Positions 11,473 through 23,215 of a DNA stretch of 64,000 bases are shown piece after piece. The DNA lies in assembly GCA_013368375.1 (NCBI GenBank), contig JAACJP010000031.1, positions 1 through 64,000 on the forward strand, written 5' to 3'. The stretch is from Tricholomella constricta (taxonomy: Eukaryota; Basidiomycota; Agaricomycetes; Agaricales; Lyophyllaceae). The translations under genes were made by a program, and so were the position numbers. Below the pieces are notes generated by a model that made no database searches, was not told the origin of the DNA, and worked only from the letters and a program-made list of their open reading frames with translations. The first letter of the stretch is position 1. Each line of letters opens with the position of its first letter.

Positions 11473-11708
11473 ACCCGAGGCCCAAATGAAAGCTAAAGCC
11501 TATCCATGGCCAGAGAAGGCTCCTGCAGTCAAAACAGAATTCAGCGACCAAAATGGGCAAGCGTGAAGGACGACAAATCGTGATGAAATGTGAACAGACG
11601 CGACTTAACAAGTACAGGAAGTATGGCAATTCCGAGGAGAGATGGCAACTAGATAGGCAAATATGATACATCCTATGTGTCGGGAGAGCGATAGAAAGCA
11701 AAGCATTA

Positions 11709-12341
11709 TCAATTCTGGTTTGGCCTGGGTCCTCCTCCTCCTCCTCCTCCAAGCTGGACAATGGGGGGTTCAATGATTGATTCGCAAAATAGAAACAGCA
11801 AAGCTTACCTGCTCCAGGAAAGCATCTATCTGATCACCATCCTCCATACCCAGCTGATGTCGCGGTCAGTGATGGGTCACATTCAATGCAGGATTGTTGA
11901 GCCTCACTCACCCCTCCAGGCGTATCATCTGGCTGCACACGCGTTCCATCATATACAAACTTGAATGTGCCTGTGGGAGATAAGGGGAGGGGTTGAGATA
12001 AGATTTTGTTTCCTCGATTTCAAATTAGGAAGAAAGCGCGAGCAACGCTACACTAGCCTGCTTCTTTCCCGAATCGTTGCTACAATACATCCGCGATCAT
12101 CATTATTAGCCCCTTTGCTAAAGATTACCATGACACACCTCAGCCGCGGCGAAGATCTTGGCAAATTTCATGTTAGTTTTGACCTTCACCGTGATCTCTG
12201 AGGGGATGTGTGAGAAACCAATGCACATCAGCAGGGTTTCCTTCATCGCAATCGCGAATATAAAAACCGGCACGAACGTGTCCCATCGTACGAGATGTTG
12301 AGATTAAGTTTGGGCTTGACGTCTTCCGGCCCTTGGGACAT
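11709..12341 (-). CDS. SMT3: SUMO (Smt3), small ubiquitin-like modifier
   Basis: Ubiquitin-like protein conjugated to lysines of nuclear and other targets. Six small exons in phase: 12341-12278, 12197-12139, 12079-12058 (22 nt), 11970-11912, 11853-11809 and 11753-11709, 97 aa. Visible family landmarks: DVKPKLNLNISYDG, QITVKVKTNMKFAKIF, QRFGKEAG then TFKFVYDGTRV, DDTP, and LGMEDGDQIDAFLEQLGG. Six consecutive glycines follow Leu, then a PRPNQN tail; a SUMO protease would cut after a Gly-Gly to mature it. The donor after exon 3 appears to be GC (G|GCTAGT) rather than GT. Very short exons make this gene easy to miss. The family call is firm. Confidence 0.92.
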
Positions 12342-12920
12342 GGTGATACGTTTTGAAGTGGCGCAAAAGGCAGGAAGGGAAGGATAACAGAGGATCTAGA
12401 CCGCGTACGGACGCGAGCGAGGCGCGTAAATGGGTTGAAGAGGCTGACAGTCGAGGAACGTGACAGTCACACCAACACACCCGGACTAACGCGTCGGCGT
12501 AACACTTTCCATCTCTCCCACTGACTCTAATTCCCTTTCTAAACCCTTACTACTTGACGAGGTACTTTTTTGACGTACCTGAGTTACCCTCGTAACTTAG
12601 TCAAATCTAATAGATCCAATTTCAATTCCGACAAAATGGGTTTATCGTGGTGGGGCCGTAAATTGTATGTAAGTACAAGGAGGAGCAAGGAGCTGCGAAG
12701 AAAACAACAAAACATAATGCAGGAAAGCGTTCAAAGATCAGATGATGGTGCATGAATCGAAAATAGTAAGTGGCTCTGAAAACACGACGTTAACTTATAA
12801 ACAAGGGACAGCGGGGAAGCGGGGAGCGGGATCGACAGCAGTTCACAAATAAGGTATAAGTAAATTATCAGTCCATGTGTAGGAATAGAGAAACGACGAA
12901 AGAGAAGAGTGATAATGATA
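12342..12920. other. Intergenic, upstream of SUMO gene
   Basis: Promoter region of the SUMO gene and 3' flank of the F-box gene, both on the minus strand. The 12530-12900 part is AT-richer. No element was recognised. Confidence 0.4.
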
Positions 12921-14575
12921 TCATGATGAGGAAGGTAATTCTGTCGGAGCACCGATGATGGAACGCGCGGGACGCGCCTCGCGGGGGTACGGATGCACGC
13001 CCATGCTCCGCGTCTCCTTGCGGGGTTGGTGCTTTACCTGACCCCGTACATGGAAGTCATTCGAAAAATCACGATAAAAATGGCGGAGGATCGCCATCCT
13101 CGGATTGACCGAGAACAGCGTGAGCTTGGGGAGCCCCCGTGCGGCACGCAGGCGGAGGTAATCGAGGACCAAGGGGTAGTCGTCGCTGGTGATGACCAGT
13201 TCCGAAAGCGCGCCTAGGTCTGCGGGGATGGAGTCGAGGGTGATGTCGAAGAGGGCGTGGAAGAACTGGGAGTCGGATTGCACGAGGACGAGCGACTCGA
13301 GGCCGCGGAAGAGGTGTTGCAGGGGCAACGTCACTTCTTCGAAGGTGCTGAAGAAGCACGTAACGCCACGAAGTGTGAGGCTGGTAATCTGCGTAAAGGG
13401 ACACAGCGCAATTAAGAGCTCGCGAGCGTCCTTGTTTGCTGCCCAGTCCGGCCACTCGGCGGTATCGTCCCGTACATCAAGAGGTGTCCTTGCTTCAGGG
13501 CACCTGCCAAAGTCGTGCACGTAGACGGAGCGGAGGTTGGGGCAAATAAGCCACTCGACGAGGGACCAAGCTGACCGAGCCCATGTGTAGCCGATTTGGA
13601 GGGAAGTGAGTTTGGGAAGTGTGATCCGAGGGAAAATGTTATCATCAGCGGTGACGTTGTAGTATTCAAGATGAGTGAGGGTAGATTGGGTCATGATGAG
13701 AATGGGGAAAAGTTCTGACATGCCGAGGTCAAGGTACTTGAGGGACAGGGAAGTGATGTGGAAGTTTCGGACGGTCCAGTCCAGGTAGGAGACGGGAGAT
13801 TTCGGTATGACGAGATGATCACCGAGGCGAGTCGCCTGCTCGGCAGGTCGCGGCTTCATGGCAACGGTGCAGCCGGTATTTCCAAGCATTGCGAAATCGA
13901 AATGGATTAAACGAGGCATTTCGAGTGGGAGGATAACCTGCATGGCGACGCGAAGAGGGAGGCCGGAGTTGACGATCATGATTAGCTCGTGGAAACGATG
14001 GGCGTGAGCCGATAGAGCATGAGCCCATTGGTATACATATCGTTCTAGAAATAGGTCAAGGACGAGATGGATGGTCAAGGGGAGATGCTGGGAGCGACTA
14101 AGGAATTTCTCGACGACCTGGGAATGGTTGATTCGTTTCCGCGTCCAAGACAGCTTGACGTATGTCCAGAGTAGCGGGGCATTAATTGCGACAGCTCTCC
14201 ACTGTGCGCAAACATGCGAAAGAGTGACCGTTGTCCTAAGTGACTCGAGCGGGTCCGCAGTCTGCAAGAAGTTAAACAGTTGGTAAATGATATCGTCGGG
14301 CATCCGTTCGAGCGCTTTGCCTGCTGGTGGTGGTATACTGTCGACGTCGCTGCTTCCTGGCAACGAGGTCGGTGAGGGCGGAGTTTTGTGAAGAAACGGA
14401 GAGGTAAGTGGATGATTTGGGCCAAAATAGAGCGGGTCGAGATCCTGTAGCGACCAGTCGTCCAAGCTCAGCTGGCGAAAGGCATCAGCGAGTTCCTCTA
14501 CCGTATCTGCGGGATGGAAATAGAAAAGAAGTCCAAATTAGAGGTAAACCTTGGCGCACTAAATGACTCCAACAT
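12921..14575 (-). CDS. F-box protein with leucine-rich-like C-terminal region
   Basis: F-box proteins recruit substrates to SCF ubiquitin ligases through Skp1. A long exon (14506-12921) carries the F-box near residues 75-115: LERMPDDIIYQLFNFL, LSHVCAQWRAVAINAP and LWTYVKLSW. A long region of leucine-rich, LRR-like strands follows (SLSLKYLDLGMSELFPIL, LPKLTSLQIGYTW, ITSLTLRGVT). That exon lacks its own ATG at the 5' edge. A 16-nt first exon (14575-14560, MLESF) with a GTGCGC donor joins in phase to TVEELADAFRQLSLDDW and gives about 533 aa. The first exon is inferred. The substrate is unknown; such F-box genes are expanded in agaricomycetes. Confidence 0.8.
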
Positions 14576-15334
14576 AGATTTGGCTAAGGAATGTTCTCGC
14601 TCTTGAATCGTCAGGGAAGTAAACAGCTATGGCGCCCACCCAGAGGCCCACAGGTATGCTTTAAATGCGACGACTCTTGGGAGGGTCCCTGTCATGATCA
14701 AAGCTAATATGAGGTCCTCTCAGGTCAAAGCAACGATTCTGCATTGTCCTTCAAACTAGGCATAACGACCGAGCCTGAAGCGAGACCCATGTAGTAGAAA
14801 ATTTACACCCTATGGTCTGGACCTTTCCGCGGGATCTGTCACGGTGCAGTGAATTTTCCTGCCTGAAGTCGTATCGTTGAGTGTGGATAGGACTTGCATG
14901 ACTTGGACTTGCAGGAGGGGCAGTCCAACCGTCCACGTGGCCGACATAATAATTGATCGTACTTACTAATTGCCCGCTTTGGCCTCCGCCACAGCTTCAC
15001 TTCGACCTTGCTGAAGGAAGTACTTTACACGTAGACAATTCATTACATCCTCCATTTTGAAAATTTACAACAATAGAAATAACCGACAATAAAGTGATAT
15101 ATGAGAACACATTTTAGTTAAAGTTTTTCACAATTACGCAGCAGCGATCATACGGCTTGGCGAGGTTCGGAACGAACAGACTAAGCCCAAGTCAAATACT
15201 TGAAATATGTCCAAGAGCTTCCGCTTCCTCTGACATGATCAATTACAGTCAATCACAATTTCTGTCCAAGTACCTATACTCATACTCTTACAACGTCCAA
15301 TTTTTAATTCAATACATTCCGCACGTCGACGTAG
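14576..15334. other. Intergenic
   Basis: Upstream of the F-box gene and downstream of the Shp1 gene, both minus strand. AT-rich around 15050-15150. No gene or RNA was recognised. Confidence 0.4.
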
Positions 15335-16938
15335 CTATGCCCACCGCTGGACAACGACACTGTTCACGAGTCCCGCGCCTTCGATTGTCGCATTGGGGTC
15401 ATCGAGCGTGCGATTCGGGAACGTCGTACCAATCGTGTACGCACGTAACAGGTTCTCCGGGCGCGCCCTATGTTCCATGTTAAGCGTCAGTCCAAAAAGA
15501 GTTACGAGCCACAGACGCGAGAAGCGATACGCACGCATTGATGAAATTCAACAGATCGCGCACTGTGTGTGTCAGGTTCATCCTGCAGACGATCCTACAT
15601 CCCACCACATCAGCCTTGCTTTTGGCGTAAATAAAAGCGAGCAGCATACCTTGTACCGTCTGCAAGTCGGATCTGAACACTTGTCGTTGGCTTCGTCTGG
15701 TCGACCTCGAAGCGGGTGGTGACGCTCTCCCTCTCAGCACCAGCGCTCACGCTCGGTCCTGCGGTAACAGCAGAAACGGCAGCGGGGAAACCACCTGGCA
15801 TAGCGCTTGAGCCTGAGCTCTCGCCGAAGTTGGGAACGGGGGCGCCGAGACGATTTCCGGTGCCGGCGAAGGCCCTGGTGCCCTGTGGGGGCATGTACGG
15901 CTCGTTGGTGCGCTTTGTGATGCGTATGTCGACTGGCTGACCTGGGGGAATATTGAGGATCGAGTGCGGTGCGCGACTGTGGTTATTGTGGGCGTTAAGT
16001 AATGCAGATAGGTTGGTAAATAAAGAGGGGAGTGCAACATATGCAGACGTACCCGGCGTTGAGATGGGCCAATACCTCGGCATTGTCGGGGTCATCGTAG
16101 CGCATGAGCTCCCCATCCTCGACCGTGAACCCATCTTGCCAGAAGGTCAGGTAGCGGATTGCGGGCACCTCGTCTTCTTTATACGAGAAAGGTGACATCA
16201 GTCTAGTGCTACTATCTGATTCTTAAGTAACAAGGCGGGACCTACCAGGACGCGCGTCAGGGTCGGGGATGTATGCGCTCTCGACGTCTTCGCCACCAAG
16301 TTTGTGGCCACCCCCACTGAAGGCGCTCGACGTCCCAGGGGCTTCAGGTGGCGGTCCGGCTCTGATATGGGGCAGCCATGAGCACAGTGGCGAAACACGA
16401 CGTGTGAAAGTGTACGTACTCCGCGGCACGGCGCAACAAGTCGCGTACCATATCACCACCGGGCATACGTGGCTGGCGGCCGGGGTCCTCAATCGAAAGT
16501 CCACTAAACGCGCAAGACAATCAGCCCGATCTTGTGCTGTCGCAAAAGGATGATAAAGAAGGGGAAGCATCAACCTGCGCTCCCCACCAGCAAACCACTG
16601 CTGCGGCTTCTCTTCATCTTCATCATCGTCGCTGTCATTCCCAGCCCCGCGGGGTGGGCCACGCCCGCCACCATCGCCGCCAGAAGAGAGTCCACCGATC
16701 GTCCCGAATCGCGATCCACCGCGACTGTCACCACCTCCGCTGCATCAGAAGATCGGAGAGTAAGTTATCAAGCGCAGATCCGAGGTGAGCAAGGTACATA
16801 CCCTGACCAATCGCCAATACGACCTACCCTGGGAGCTTGCGAGGGTCGAGACCAGGAAGCGGGCATGGGTTCGGCAGCGCCGCCACCCAAGGTACGTCCA
16901 CTTCCGGTTGAGTTGTCCGCGTCGTCGTTGCCTGACAT
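15335..16938 (-). CDS. SHP1: Shp1/p47-type Cdc48 cofactor (SEP and UBX domains)
   Basis: Adaptor of the AAA ATPase Cdc48/p97 in membrane fusion and ubiquitin-dependent turnover. Eight exons in phase: 16938-16802, 16739-16575, 16503-16420, 16361-16246, 16176-16053, 15976-15650, 15594-15535 and 15467-15335, about 381 aa. The N-terminal part has [13 protein letters not shown] and [10 protein letters not shown], then an acidic patch before [17 protein letters not shown]. The SEP domain follows ([39 protein letters not shown]), then the UBX domain ([30 protein letters not shown]-like [13 protein letters not shown]). It ends in the canonical [12 protein letters not shown]. The model starts at MSGND and shows no N-terminal UBA domain, which many relatives have; an upstream exon was looked for and not found. 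Confidence 0.93.
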
Positions 16939-18122
16939 GATGGGTTATGGCGTTGTGAAGAGAAATATATGGATGAGTGCGACTTGACTGCAGGAAAGAT
17001 CGAGTCTGACGCGTCCTGATTTACCTTGGCCGCTGATCAGCTGTTTGGTTTGCTGGACCTTGGCAAAGGAGCTGCACAGCCTCCGCCTTTATTCCACCGC
17101 GACCACACACTTTCTGAAACCAGTATTAGCTCTTGCGAGTGTTGTCGCCTGAAGTACAACCCCTGTCGCTCATCGCATCAGCCAGAGGCTCCTTGTGCTG
17201 GACGCTGCGGGCGCTTTTCGAATATGATCATCTCAACTACACGTGGAGCCTCCACGTGGATCCAATTATTAGGGCACCTATCGCTTGACCCACGCTTTCT
17301 AGTACAACTGGGAAAAGTGCCGCCTTGAGTATCCAAAACTCTGTTGACAATGCTAAGGTCAAGGTAATGAAGGACCGAGGTCGGTGGCCGCGCTCAGTTT
17401 ACCTTGGTGCCTTGGAATTTAAATCACCCTTGCAAACACTTTCTGATCATGCATGAAGAGACTCCTTTTGATCTCAATTTCCAAATCGTCGGGGCTGTCG
17501 GTATCATCCACCTCAAAGGAGTGATCTAGAATATTCGCGTCTAAAATCTTGAATGTTTTTCGCCGTCGCGCATTGACCTCCCTACGCCTCAATTCCATGG
17601 CGCCGACCTTTTATTGACTGCATCTTTCCAACAATGCAGAAGATTTGTATGTTTGTAACGCGGGTGGTAATCCACTCAAAAGCTCGCCTCGACGACTTTC
17701 ATCAGCTCCCGGAAAACTTTCAAAATTACTTTGATGTGTTTATGGAGTAGTCAGAAGGGTGCGGGGTTTCAAGGCATAATTTCTAAACTTCATCACGTTG
17801 ACGTTGACGTTGACAGGAATTTCTGAGGCCTGGAGAATTGATGAATTCAAATAAGAGACGATATCGACGCACAGCAATAATAATTAACGCCGGTTTTGAT
17901 GGAGACCACGATCAATTTCTGACACGCCGAAAAGTTGATGCCCTTGATATAAGTATCAGCTCCTACATCGTGATGCACTTTTTCGGAGTTGATCTCACCC
18001 CCACTTCCGTCCCCTCCTCTCCTCAATCGAAGTCCTGCTGTGCGGGGTCTTCAAGCTACTCATCGTTGACGAATTTCAAAAGTTGATCTTTTGAAATTTT
18101 ATATTGAAGTACTGAAGCGACG
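16939..18122. other. Intergenic between divergent genes
   Basis: About 1.2 kb separating the Shp1 start (minus) from the plus-strand membrane-protein gene. It holds a short GTTGAC triplet repeat at about 17799-17816. Several short frames are present but none shows family signatures or splice support. Confidence 0.5.
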
Positions 18123-19114
18123 ATGAAGCGGAATTCGAGCTCAAGTGAGTGTTCATAGGGTGCGTAGACGTGGCAGGATACTAAACATCATGTAACCAGA
18201 TCTTCGATTTGTGGGTGGAGCTGTTGCGTTGCTTTGGGGAATGGGCGCAATCCCAGGTGTAGCTGCCGATGAGGTCTGTTACACCACAATGTGAGAGACT
18301 GTGCTTTTCAGCCAAAGCAAATTGCTAATAGTCTGTCATTCGTGTAGAGACGGCTTCTGGAAATGCACCAAACGACTGTCCCTGGGCGTTCGAATAGCAA
18401 TCTGCATAGGTGTTTCCATTTGTACGCCTTTCGCATCGCATGCATATTTCCAACATTAACCGCAAGTGTACCGCAGTGCTCTCAGCTCTCCTTGCCCTCT
18501 GCCTCTGCCTCGGTACTCGCAACAGGAGGTCCCGACGGCAGCAGGAAGCCATCGCCGCCGTGTACCAGGTCGAAGCTTCACAGATCCAAGGCCCACCACC
18601 TACGACCTACGTCACCAGCTTCGACCCGCGCTCCGCCGCCGCGTACCCGCTCCCCAATTCCGCATACGCGCACTCCCAGTCCCACAGCCCGAACCCTCCG
18701 TCTGCGTTCCCACAAACCCCCGCTGGATACCCACACACACCCGACGCGGACACGCTCTCTGCCAACCCCCACGCTCAAGGCAACTCACGCTCTCCCGCGA
18801 GAAGCCCGCATGTGCGCTTCCAGCCCACGCAGGAACGTTACCAGGGCAAATTCAGCACGAAGCCTCCGCAAACGGCGCCTGTGAACACGGGGTATGGCGG
18901 TCCAGGAGCGTACCCCTTCCCTGGTTACACTTCGGTGCGTTCCCTATGTCCTTGATCAGACGTTTGTCCCACTGACGTTCTGTCCTGCTCGTAGAAGTCA
19001 GGCTCGTCGCAACAGCCGCACACGGCATATTCGACTGGGTTTCCCCGACCACTGTACACGGGCCAAGCTGTAGAGAAGGAGACCGATCGGGAAGCACGGA
19101 AAGACATCGTTTGA
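18123..19114 (+). CDS. Single-pass membrane protein with proline-rich tail
   Basis: Five exons (18123-18144, 18200-18290, 18348-18409, 18477-18934, 18995-19114) in phase, about 250 aa. The start MKRNSSNLRF is followed by a hydrophobic signal-like stretch (VGGAVALLWGMGAIPGVAA), then a short Cys-containing lumenal part (DEVCYTTIDGFWKC). One transmembrane helix (VRIAICI then VLSALLALCLCLG) is assembled across the exon 3/4 splice, followed by a basic stop-transfer (RNRRSRRQQ). The cytosolic tail is rich in Pro, Ser, Tyr and Gly. This resembles small fungal RCR-like or PM-anchored adaptor proteins in layout only; no family is assigned. Confidence 0.7.
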
Positions 19115-19717
19115 TGAGATATCGCTCCGTGCGCTGTTTGGGCTTCGAGGCTGGAACCTGGAGTTGTCTTTACTTTGATTGTCGCATCTGTGCTCCATGA
19201 AAACCGTTTCCGTTGAACGAGACAGTCGCGGACTTGTCAAGTGTGGCGCATTTAGAGCTTTTGGTTCCGAGTTGGCCAGCACAAAATGCCGTTTCAAAAC
19301 CGTACACATAGCAGCAAGTACAATGTGAGCATTGATTTTTGGTAACTTCGATTCGGTCAAGTACTTCCCCATGGCCTCAGTCTCTCCGATGTGTAAGGAG
19401 TGGCGACAGGTTCGACCACTGATTTACCGTTCACAGGCCTATCGTGATCACTATTACTTTTATCATTTTATACGTTCGTGAATTCGTGAAAGGTCTTGCA
19501 GCCGGTCATTCTCATACATCTGAATCAGCCTGCCGCACAGACGCTGCGGGGTTGCGCAGCACAAACCAAAGCACTGCGGCTGTCAAAGCTGACTTCAGCT
19601 CCAACCCGGGGCCTGATCGAAGCGCTCATCTCTGGACTTTTTCGCGAGCTATATAATCCGTGCACGGTGGTCCGTTAATCTACAAGAACAATTCCCCCAG
19701 TTGGAAAACAATTGACC
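19115..19717. other. Intergenic with promoter of the next gene
   Basis: Downstream flank of the membrane-protein gene and upstream region of the secreted-protein gene at 19718. It contains a TATA element listed separately. Nothing else was recognised. Confidence 0.4.
19650..19656 (+). promoter_or_regulatory. Probable TATA box
   Basis: TATATAA lies 62 bases upstream of the ATG at 19718, in otherwise GC-balanced sequence. That is a plausible spacing for a short 5' leader. Confidence 0.5.
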
Positions 19718-20614
19718 ATGTTTAGTATCGCAAATGTTCTAATGTCGCTCGCCTTTTGTGGCGCTATGGCAGATGCAGCCCAGGCCGTCTTTCCCCCGGC
19801 TGCGCCCCATTATTCTTCCACTTTCGTGACTCCTAAACAGCCCAATATCTCTGCAGACTTCAGGCGAATTATATGCAGGTATATTATTCCAGACTGAAGA
19901 GTGACTGGAAGCTGATGGGTTATGCTTCAGCACAAGTACGACGTCAACATCGACAACCATATAATCAGTGGATTCGTGTGTCTTTCTCCTCGAATCTCAA
20001 GTATTTCAAGGGCTTGATTGATCCGTATATGTAGATGTACATGAGTCCCACTCTGAGAAAATTCCGTCTCGACGGTGCAGATGATGGCAACTTCCTGTCC
20101 AGCCAGTTTGATTTTACCAACACTACAACCAATGGAACCCTCGTCTCCAATACTATCCTCTCCTACACCGATGGCCTTGTCTCTCCACAATGCAACTCGT
20201 TCTTGTTCGCACTCTTCGTTCCTCACCGTCGTCGGATTATCCAATTGATTTGACCCGTCTCTCTCACGCAGCGTGCCCCCGTTCATACATCTCATATCCC
20301 CCGACATCTTAACCACCACCGGAGCGGTATACACCGGAATTCAAAAAGACGAATTATATGGTAAGGTAAGCAGCTGGACCTTCACAGTGAGAATAATCAT
20401 ATGCACTCCCAAGGATCAAAGAACGCACTAATGATACAAAGATGCACGGCAGTACAGAGACGTGGTGGTGACCGCGTTTATCGACCCGAACAATACGCTG
20501 GTTAGGTATGACTTTGCCACGCCAGGGCCCTTGCGTACCTTTACTACCACCCGGTTTTTCAACATCATACCTGGACCTGTGAACGCGACGGTGTTTGAGA
20601 CGTCGTGTGCTTGA
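19718..20614 (+). CDS. Secreted protein of unknown function, with an apparent frameshift
   Basis: The N-terminus (MFSIANVLMSLAFCGAMADA) is a signal peptide. The body shows a fungal secreted family I recognise only by pattern: ANYMQHKYDVNIDNHIISGF, MYMSPTLRKFRLD, SSQFDFTNTT, GAVYTGIQKDELY, and a C-terminal VRYDFATPGPLRTF, FFNIIPGPVNATVFETSCA. Exons after the first join cleanly: HKYDVN from about 19932, MYMSP from 20035, VPPF from about 20272, and DARQYRD from about 20442. Exon 1 reads ISADF, but the expected ANYMQ follows in another frame, as if one base were missing near 19861 (GACTTCAGGCG). Alternatives are a 38-nt intron or a sequencing error. Function unknown. Confidence 0.55.
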
Positions 20615-20769
20615 GCCCTGGCGGAACGCAGACATATATCAACAGCACTGGAGGTTTTATCATGTGATGAACGTAGAGAAGAGTGGACGCTTACTGGCTA
20701 TTTTATTGATTCGAATTCCTTGGGGTAATGAATCAGACAAGAAATGGTACGGTTCTGTTTATGAAAGGG

Positions 20770-21857
20770 TTACTTGACGACGGCCTCCCCTTCAACCTAG
20801 GAGGGAGGGAACAATGGGTGATGAGACACGATATGAAAGAGTGGAGAAACGTACTAAAAGCTTCTGGTTACGCTTGTTGATCACTCGTTCAGCCTTCTGC
20901 CACACGTCATCCTCTCCATCCGGCATAAAGCTCCAGTCCTTTAACATCTCCTCGTAGAGGTGCACGACCACGGACCCATCATATCGACAATCTTCTTCCA
21001 GTGGTTCGTTCGTTCCAATGACCAAGCGCGGATCCACCTTCCCAGCTGCCATCTTCTCCAACACTTCATTCCCCGCACAGAACTGTTTGATGCTGATGGA
21101 CGAGTTGCGCGTCGACAGAAGCACCAGGCACATCCGGAGGCCTTGCGGGACGTGAGGCAACACTTCTTTCACGATTTCGAGCGGAGCAGAGAGGCTCAGG
21201 TCGAACGAGAGATGAGTCAGGTGCGAGAGATCGCCGAAGCCTGTCCATGACCAATCCCTGAAGTGGTCTGAGCCCTGGTATATATCGAGGTGCGTGACGT
21301 GCTGAAGCACGGGGATGGTGAAGTCCGGATCGGGGACACACAGGAAGTCGTGGAGGATCATAGAGAGGCGGTGCAGCTGCAGCGTGCCGTTTGTGAGGAG
21401 TTTTGAAAAGGACTCGAGGTCAGAGTGGGAGGAGTCGGCTGTGAGCTGGGATAGCTCGAGCCACGACGCGAGGCTGGTTACGTTTTTGCAGGCGCCGAGG
21501 ATCTTGACGGCGTCCCGCAGGTCGATGCCGTAAGCGAAACAGAGGATTCTGACTTGTGTTGCGAAAAAGTTGTGGCGCTTTTTTGAGGTTTCGAGGGTGC
21601 GGACGAAGGCTTCCGCCTGTGAGGGATATTCAAGCGTAACGTGCCGGTATAATATTGGATCGATCCTAGCAAAGGTTTCGGTGAAATGGTGATGTGTTGA
21701 ATAGAGTTGACAACAAGGCATACCAAGTCTGTACTCTCCGCGAGAGCCTTACAAGCTTCAGGGCCATGGACCTGTCATGGTAAGCTGAGCACTCCAGGAT
21801 AAGGCGTTCGACATCATGTGGAAGCGGCGGGAACGCGCGGGCCGTCATGCATGTCAT
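20770..21857 (-). CDS. F-box/LRR-type protein
   Basis: Three exons (21857-21724, 21665-20855, 20796-20770), about 323 aa. The start region FPPLPHDVERLILECSAYHD matches the degenerate F-box-like N-terminus common in agaricomycete LRR proteins. It is followed by LKLVRLSRRVQTW spliced to IDPILYRHVTLEYPSQ. The body alternates hydrophobic strands and leucines (HLDIYQGSDHF, LSHLTHLSFDL) as in solenoid folds. The last intron (20854-20797) has a strong GTACGT donor and a CCTCCTAG acceptor and ends the protein at VEGEAVVK; without it the frame would end at 20792. Presumed SCF adaptor; substrate unknown. Confidence 0.65.
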
Positions 21858-23002
21858 AATCAAGCTGGAAAATGCAGGAGGTGAGGTTCAAAGTGCAGAC
21901 TGCTTTTATACACGACAGGAGTTTGGTTACATCGTGCATCGAGCAGCGGACAACGCGTGAAGTGGACAGGGAGGGTTTCCACTGGAGAACAGTGGGCCAA
22001 CACGTGATCGAGCGTACAGTTTGAAGTAACCCACTCGGGGCCGTCTGCAGCGCAGGCAGAACACATCAACAAGCGGACCAGGTCCCCGGGCCATCATAAG
22101 GGACTTCGGAAGGGAGCTTAGATGTCGGGAATGGACGTCAGAACGAGGTGGGTGCAAGGAGTACGATGAAGCGATCCACAGTGGGCCTATGTCAAGCGTT
22201 AGAGTGTAGGCCGCCGGGATTTGCAGTCAGGCCGGTGTAAGTTCAATGATGATGGTGTCAACAAGTTGACATCTTTACAACAGAGCATACTCCATACATA
22301 TGTTGGCAACTTCCATGGCAGTGGAACCCTTTGAAGGTCAACGGAAATCATGCCAGTGCCGGTGCAGAGTTACTAACAAACAACGGATTCAGATACTCCG
22401 AAATATCATCTGCAACATGGTGGTTTGAAGAAAGTGATTGTCCGGCACATACCGGTCAGCACTGGCACTCAAACGACCTTTCCAACCCTCCAAACCTCAA
22501 AAGTAAAATACCATCCAGATTTATATATGTATCCATAAGGGAGCGAGCGTATGTATGTAGGTATGAGGGAAAAAATTCCGGTATCCAGCTCCGGCCGGGT
22601 ATCGTCAGGCAGCACTGTCGTTTCGTTTATCGTTTGATTTACGAGGAGTATATAATGAATGAATGAGCGAGCTCAGTTGGGTTGAGGGTGGGGATCGAAG
22701 GAAGCAATGGAATGGAAGGAAAGAAAAAGGGAAAACAAAAAACAGACAAGAGAGAACAGAACAACAATCAAGGGAGAGGCGCAGCCGAATTAAAGGGTGT
22801 CGGCTGAAGATCATCATAAGGTATGCCACAAACCTATAAAAAAAAGAGAGGCTCTTGATGGGGAGATCATAAAAGGTGGCCGGGGCTGGGTGGGAGCTGG
22901 AGCTGGAGGAGGAAGGAGGGAACAGACCGTCGTCACATCTGTACAGCATTCGATACGGGTGCAAGTGTGTGTGTGGCTGGGGCAGGAGAAAGATCTATCA
23001 TT
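21858..23002. other. Intergenic
   Basis: Upstream of the F-box/LRR gene and 3' flank of the Msb1-like gene. Purine-rich tracts lie at 22690-22760 and 22840-22920, with some TATGTA repeats near 22540-22560. No gene was recognised. Confidence 0.4.
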
Positions 23003-23180
23003 TTAATCTTCCTCCTCTTCCTCCAGGACGTTATGCAGCGGTGCCCCATGAACATACCGCGCCGGGCTCGCACGGCCCGTCTCTTCGAGGGGTACGCGGG
23101 GCGGCTCAATGAGCGGGGCCTCGGACGGCGACGATGCGACTTTGGGCACGGGGGCTGCGATGGTCGGGGACAGAGTTGCC

Positions 23181-23215
<35 letters not shown>

